NCBI RefSeq assembly: GCF_006442975.2
Contig: NZ_CP083955.1
Location: 396,612-460,611 of the forward strand
From: Mesorhizobium sp. B2-1-1
GTDB taxonomy: Bacteria > Pseudomonadota > Alphaproteobacteria > Rhizobiales > Rhizobiaceae
Direction: 5' to 3'
DNA length: 64,000 nucleotides
In this document: positions 61,538 through 64,000 of the stretch, in pieces
Layout: the number at the start of each line of letters is the position of its first letter
Numbering within the stretch: the stretch's first letter is position 1
Program-made: the position numbers and the translations under genes
Notes under the pieces: model-generated
Seen by the model: the letters and a program-made list of their open reading frames with translations, nothing else
What the model was told of the DNA's origin: nothing
Database searches by the model: none

Positions 61538-62008
61538 TGATCCTGTTCCCCTTTTTGTATCGGCGGTTGTTTTGCCGATGTGCGGTTTAGTTTTCTAGGA
61601 CCCGCTCGGCGCCGGCCCGTTGAACTCCATCCTTCGACCTGCAGCATGGCACTTATTCGCCATTGCCAGACGAGCCTTCCAAATCCTGACTGGACGCCAG
61701 ATCCATCCTCAAACCGATCCAATTTCTCAAAACACACAAATCGGTCAAAAACACCAATATCGACACATTTGCCTGTGGTCAAGCGCGGCTTGGCCTACTC
61801 TCGGCGAGTGCCCAGTCCCGAACAGGTCTAAATCTCAAGGCTGTTAGACCCTAGGACTGTTGAGCGACTAAGACGGATTTGACTGGTTTGAGCATGTCGA
61901 CTAGCTTGGCGCCGGGATTTTCGGTCTTCCGGCATCTCGCAGTGTTCGACGTGCTCGGGGATATGTTAAGTCCGGAAAGACCCAAATGGTCACAGGCAGA
62001 TTCGGTCC
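61538..62008. other. 471-bp divergent intergenic region with inverted repeat
   Basis: This region lies between the binding-protein gene (minus) and the DeoR gene (plus), and it is less GC-rich than its flanks. It contains GGTCTAA-N12-TTAGACC (61825-61850), a candidate operator or hairpin. ORFs here are short and unsupported. Confidence 0.4.
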
Positions 62009-62773
62009 ATGAGATTTTCTGAGTTTCGCCAGGAAAAAATCCTGGAAATACTGCGCGCGAATGAGCGCGCGAGTGTCAATCTGCTCGCCGATCGCCTCGA
62101 AGTCAGTCCGGAATCCATCCGGCGCGATCTGCGTCTACTCGAAACAAATGGCTTGGCTCGGCGCGTCTACGGCGGTGCGGTACTGACGCCAAAAGAGGGG
62201 GACAAGCCGTTTGGCGAGCGCAGCCGGGTCAATGCGCCGGAAAAAAACTTGATCGCCGAAAGGGCTGCCAGCCTTATCCAGAACGGTATGAAGATCTTCG
62301 TCAGTTCGGGAACCACTACGCTGGCCTGCGTGAAGCACCTTGACAAGCATGCAGACCTGACGATCTTCACGAACTCCATCGCCATTGCGGCGCATTTTTT
62401 CTCCCACGGCTGGGGCACCAGTGTCCGCGTGCTCGGCGGTCCGATGGTGCCGGAATATCAGGCCACATTCGGGCATTCTACCATTACCGCGCTGAAAGGG
62501 CACAGGTTCGACCTGGCTTTGATGGGTGCCAGCGCCGTCCATGTCGATCACGGCTTCATGGGCTTTGGTGAGGACGAGGTTGCACTGCACGATGAGGCGA
62601 GGCGTCAGGCCGGCACCACCGTCATGGTAGCCGATCGATCGAAGTTCGGACGCTTCGGCTCGGTTCGTGCATTCGGCCTTGCCGACGCCCAACATGTCAT
62701 CACCACTAAGGGTGTCGGCGAAGAATTCGTCCAGCGCTTCGCCGAACTGGGCGTCGACCTCATCCGCGTTTAA
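62009..62773 (+). CDS. DeoR-family transcriptional regulator
   Basis: This 254-aa DeoR regulator has the N-terminal HTH FRQEKILEILRANERASVNLLADRLEVSPESIRRDLRLLETNGLARRVYGGAVL and the sugar-phosphate-sensing C-terminal domain (IFVSSGTTTLACVKHL, VRVLGGPMVPEYQATFG, LALMGASAVHVDHGFMGFGEDEVALHDEA, VMVADRSKFGRFG). The length is typical. It diverges from the 61537-51593 operon and is followed by a kinase-like gene. DeoR proteins usually sense a phosphorylated intermediate, and the adjacent kinase could supply it. Confidence 0.9.
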   Translation: MRFSEFRQEKILEILRANERASVNLLADRLEVSPESIRRDLRLLETNGLARRVYGGAVLTPKEGDKPFGERSRVNAPEKNLIAERAASLIQNGMKIFVSSGTTTLACVKHLDKHADLTIFTNSIAIAAHFFSHGWGTSVRVLGGPMVPEYQATFGHSTITALKGHRFDLALMGASAVHVDHGFMGFGEDEVALHDEARRQAGTTVMVADRSKFGRFGSVRAFGLADAQHVITTKGVGEEFVQRFAELGVDLIRV

Positions 62774-62872
62774 GTGCATCTCGGCGCCGATAGGCACGTC
62801 GGCACTTTACTCACGCCCGCATAGATATAGCATTGCGTTTCCTGCTGGCGCGCCTGTCCCCCGCTCCCTTTC

Positions 62873-63991
62873 GTGGACGGGCCGTCGCTGGTCGGTTGTG
62901 CTTGCTTGGATTACAAGGGTTCCGCTGGCTTCATGGAAATTGGTCTGTCGCGAAAGGGTATGGATCGCCGCATCGGCCCGATGGACATTCATCGTCTCCC
63001 GTCCGCAACAAAAGAAGTCCGTTCCCTTTTTGCGGATGACCTCACGGCGCCGGCCGACCTCTGTCTTGTGACGCCCGACGAGCCCGCCTGCTCTGGTGCC
63101 GGACCGCAGCTGTGCAGATCGGCACAGGAGATGGAGCCGGGCATTCTCGTCCCGTCGCATCGTGGCGTGGACAGCACCCGCCTGCTTCTGTCGGTCGATG
63201 GCCAGCATCCGTCGCTCCTGCTCAAAACCATTCAGCCCGACCAGCGCCGCTTCATCGATGCGGCCGCATCCTTCGATGCGCAGCGCAAAGCGGCCGGCCT
63301 CGGCTGCGCGCCCAAGATCCTTGCCATCGATGCGCGGCGCGCGACCTGCATCATGGAATATCGCGACGGCTGGGCGACCGCCCGTGTCAGCGACCTGAAA
63401 AAGCTGGACGTCCTCAATGAGGTGATAGGTGTTAAGCGCAGGGTCCACGGCGGACTGCGCTTCACGATCCCGGTGTCGCCGTTCGACCGGATCCGCGCGC
63501 TGAAGCAGGAATGCGATCGGCTCGTGGCCCAGGCTCCTCCCGACCTTCCGGTCCTGTTCGAGCAGGTTTTGCGCTTTGAGCGCATGATCGCCGCATCGGG
63601 GGTCGACAGTGTGCCCTCCCATGCCGACGGCCTGGCCTCGAACATCCTCATCGGGCCGGATGGTCGCATCGAGCTCGTGGACTTCGACGGTGCCGGCAAC
63701 GTCGACCCCTATTATGAGATCGGGATCCTGATCAACGAGGTTTTCGAAGACGAGAAGGACTTCCTCCCGGCCCTCGAAATGTTCGAAGGCACGCCGAGGC
63801 CGGCAAGTCTCCGTCGCGTGCGTCTCTACGCGATCGCCGACGATCTCGCATGGGGTCTCTGGGGTCTCGTGATGGACGCCACCTCGCAGCGCAAGGATGT
63901 CGAGTTTTACCGCTACGGGTTCTGGCGCTTCATCCGCTGCCGCGCCGCGCTCGGAAGCCTCGATTTCGGCTCGTACGCCCGAATGCTCTGA
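62873..63991 (+). CDS. Aminoglycoside-phosphotransferase/choline-kinase-fold protein
   Basis: The C-terminal 200 residues show the kinase-like catalytic loop and metal motif: PSHADGLASNILIGPDGRIELVDFDGAGNVDPYYEIG (H-x-D-x4-N and D-x-D), as in APH and choline kinases. The frame gives 372 aa; the real start may be later (ATG near 62933 or 62960), because the first 60 residues are not family-like. SLLLKTIQPD could hold the ATP-binding Lys. It lies 99 bases after the DeoR gene in the same direction. The substrate may be a small alcohol, possibly the imported compound. Confidence 0.7.
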   Translation: MDGPSLVGCACLDYKGSAGFMEIGLSRKGMDRRIGPMDIHRLPSATKEVRSLFADDLTAPADLCLVTPDEPACSGAGPQLCRSAQEMEPGILVPSHRGVDSTRLLLSVDGQHPSLLLKTIQPDQRRFIDAAASFDAQRKAAGLGCAPKILAIDARRATCIMEYRDGWATARVSDLKKLDVLNEVIGVKRRVHGGLRFTIPVSPFDRIRALKQECDRLVAQAPPDLPVLFEQVLRFERMIAASGVDSVPSHADGLASNILIGPDGRIELVDFDGAGNVDPYYEIGILINEVFEDEKDFLPALEMFEGTPRPASLRRVRLYAIADDLAWGLWGLVMDATSQRKDVEFYRYGFWRFIRCRAALGSLDFGSYARML

Positions 63992-64000
63992 GAACCCTTC

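Noticed and set aside
62807..63622. 271-codon minus-strand frame opposite the kinase-like gene
   Set aside because: The plus strand carries the kinase catalytic motifs; the minus frame shows no motif.
1..64000. CRISPR arrays, tRNA and rRNA genes
   Set aside because: No regularly spaced repeats with unique spacers and no cloverleaf or rRNA-like sequence was noticed; short tRNA genes could be missed by eye.

Overview
The window is high-GC DNA that looks like an accessory region of a Hyphomicrobiales (rhizobial, Mesorhizobium-like) alphaproteobacterium. The evidence is the density of ABC importers with periplasmic binding proteins, the LysR/GntR/DeoR regulators, a tartrate dehydratase of the Bradyrhizobium TarD type, and many decayed insertion sequences. 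No rRNA, tRNA or CRISPR array was seen. Family names rest on recognising motifs by eye; no database was searched.

Layout. 1-1013: decayed IS110 and IS481 transposases. 1223-2588: a CobW-type GTPase coupled to a small CSLC protein (minus). 2721-21920: a large catabolic regulon. Its minus-strand part holds an RbsA/RbsC-type sugar importer (2772-7539), a PgdA/cyclic-imidase-type deacetylase, a FadR-type GntR regulator, an SDR and a Dpp-type importer (to 16170). Its plus-strand part holds an asparaginase-like amidohydrolase, a tartrate/malate dehydrogenase, tartrate dehydratase, an SDR and a second deacetylase. Six copies of a TTGGTC(A/T)GACCAA-like palindrome lie in the two promoter regions (7565-7800 and 16220-16347) and probably are the GntR operators. 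21983-24405: a dead serine recombinase, a GSU2403-type nucleotidyltransferase preceded by twin inverted repeats, an IS6 remnant and a DUF1403-like remnant. 24421-40898: amine/betaine-like catabolism, with five flavoenzymes, three LysR regulators, a complete polar amino-acid-type importer, an orphan binding protein and a HAD hydrolase.

40858-44970: a second junkyard (GntR, IS630 and ISNCY fragments) surrounds the most unusual locus, 41729-44580. There, a compact subtilase, a 71-residue CGGC protein, a stand-alone PatG C-terminal-like protein and two Cys-rich small proteins with a shared MNxPGFxAE start form one minus-strand operon. It looks like a cyanobactin-protease-related RiPP or peptide-maturation system. 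44971-49378: a YhaO/YhaN-like nuclease pair with a broken ATPase gene, an MNT-HEPN fusion, a transposition ATPase fragment and a truncated beta-keto acid cleavage enzyme. 49375-61537: 3-hydroxyacyl-CoA dehydrogenase-like, SDR, M20 amidohydrolase, aldehyde dehydrogenase, GMC oxidoreductase and a second Dpp-type importer (all minus). 62009-63991: a DeoR regulator and an aminoglycoside-phosphotransferase-fold kinase (plus).

How the genes work together: each catabolic block pairs an importer with oxidoreductases or hydrolases and a local regulator. The blocks are separated by transposon debris, which suggests repeated insertion and deletion in a genomic island. Both Dpp-type importers have one ATPase domain with substituted catalytic residues, and both have a stem-loop just after the binding-protein gene.
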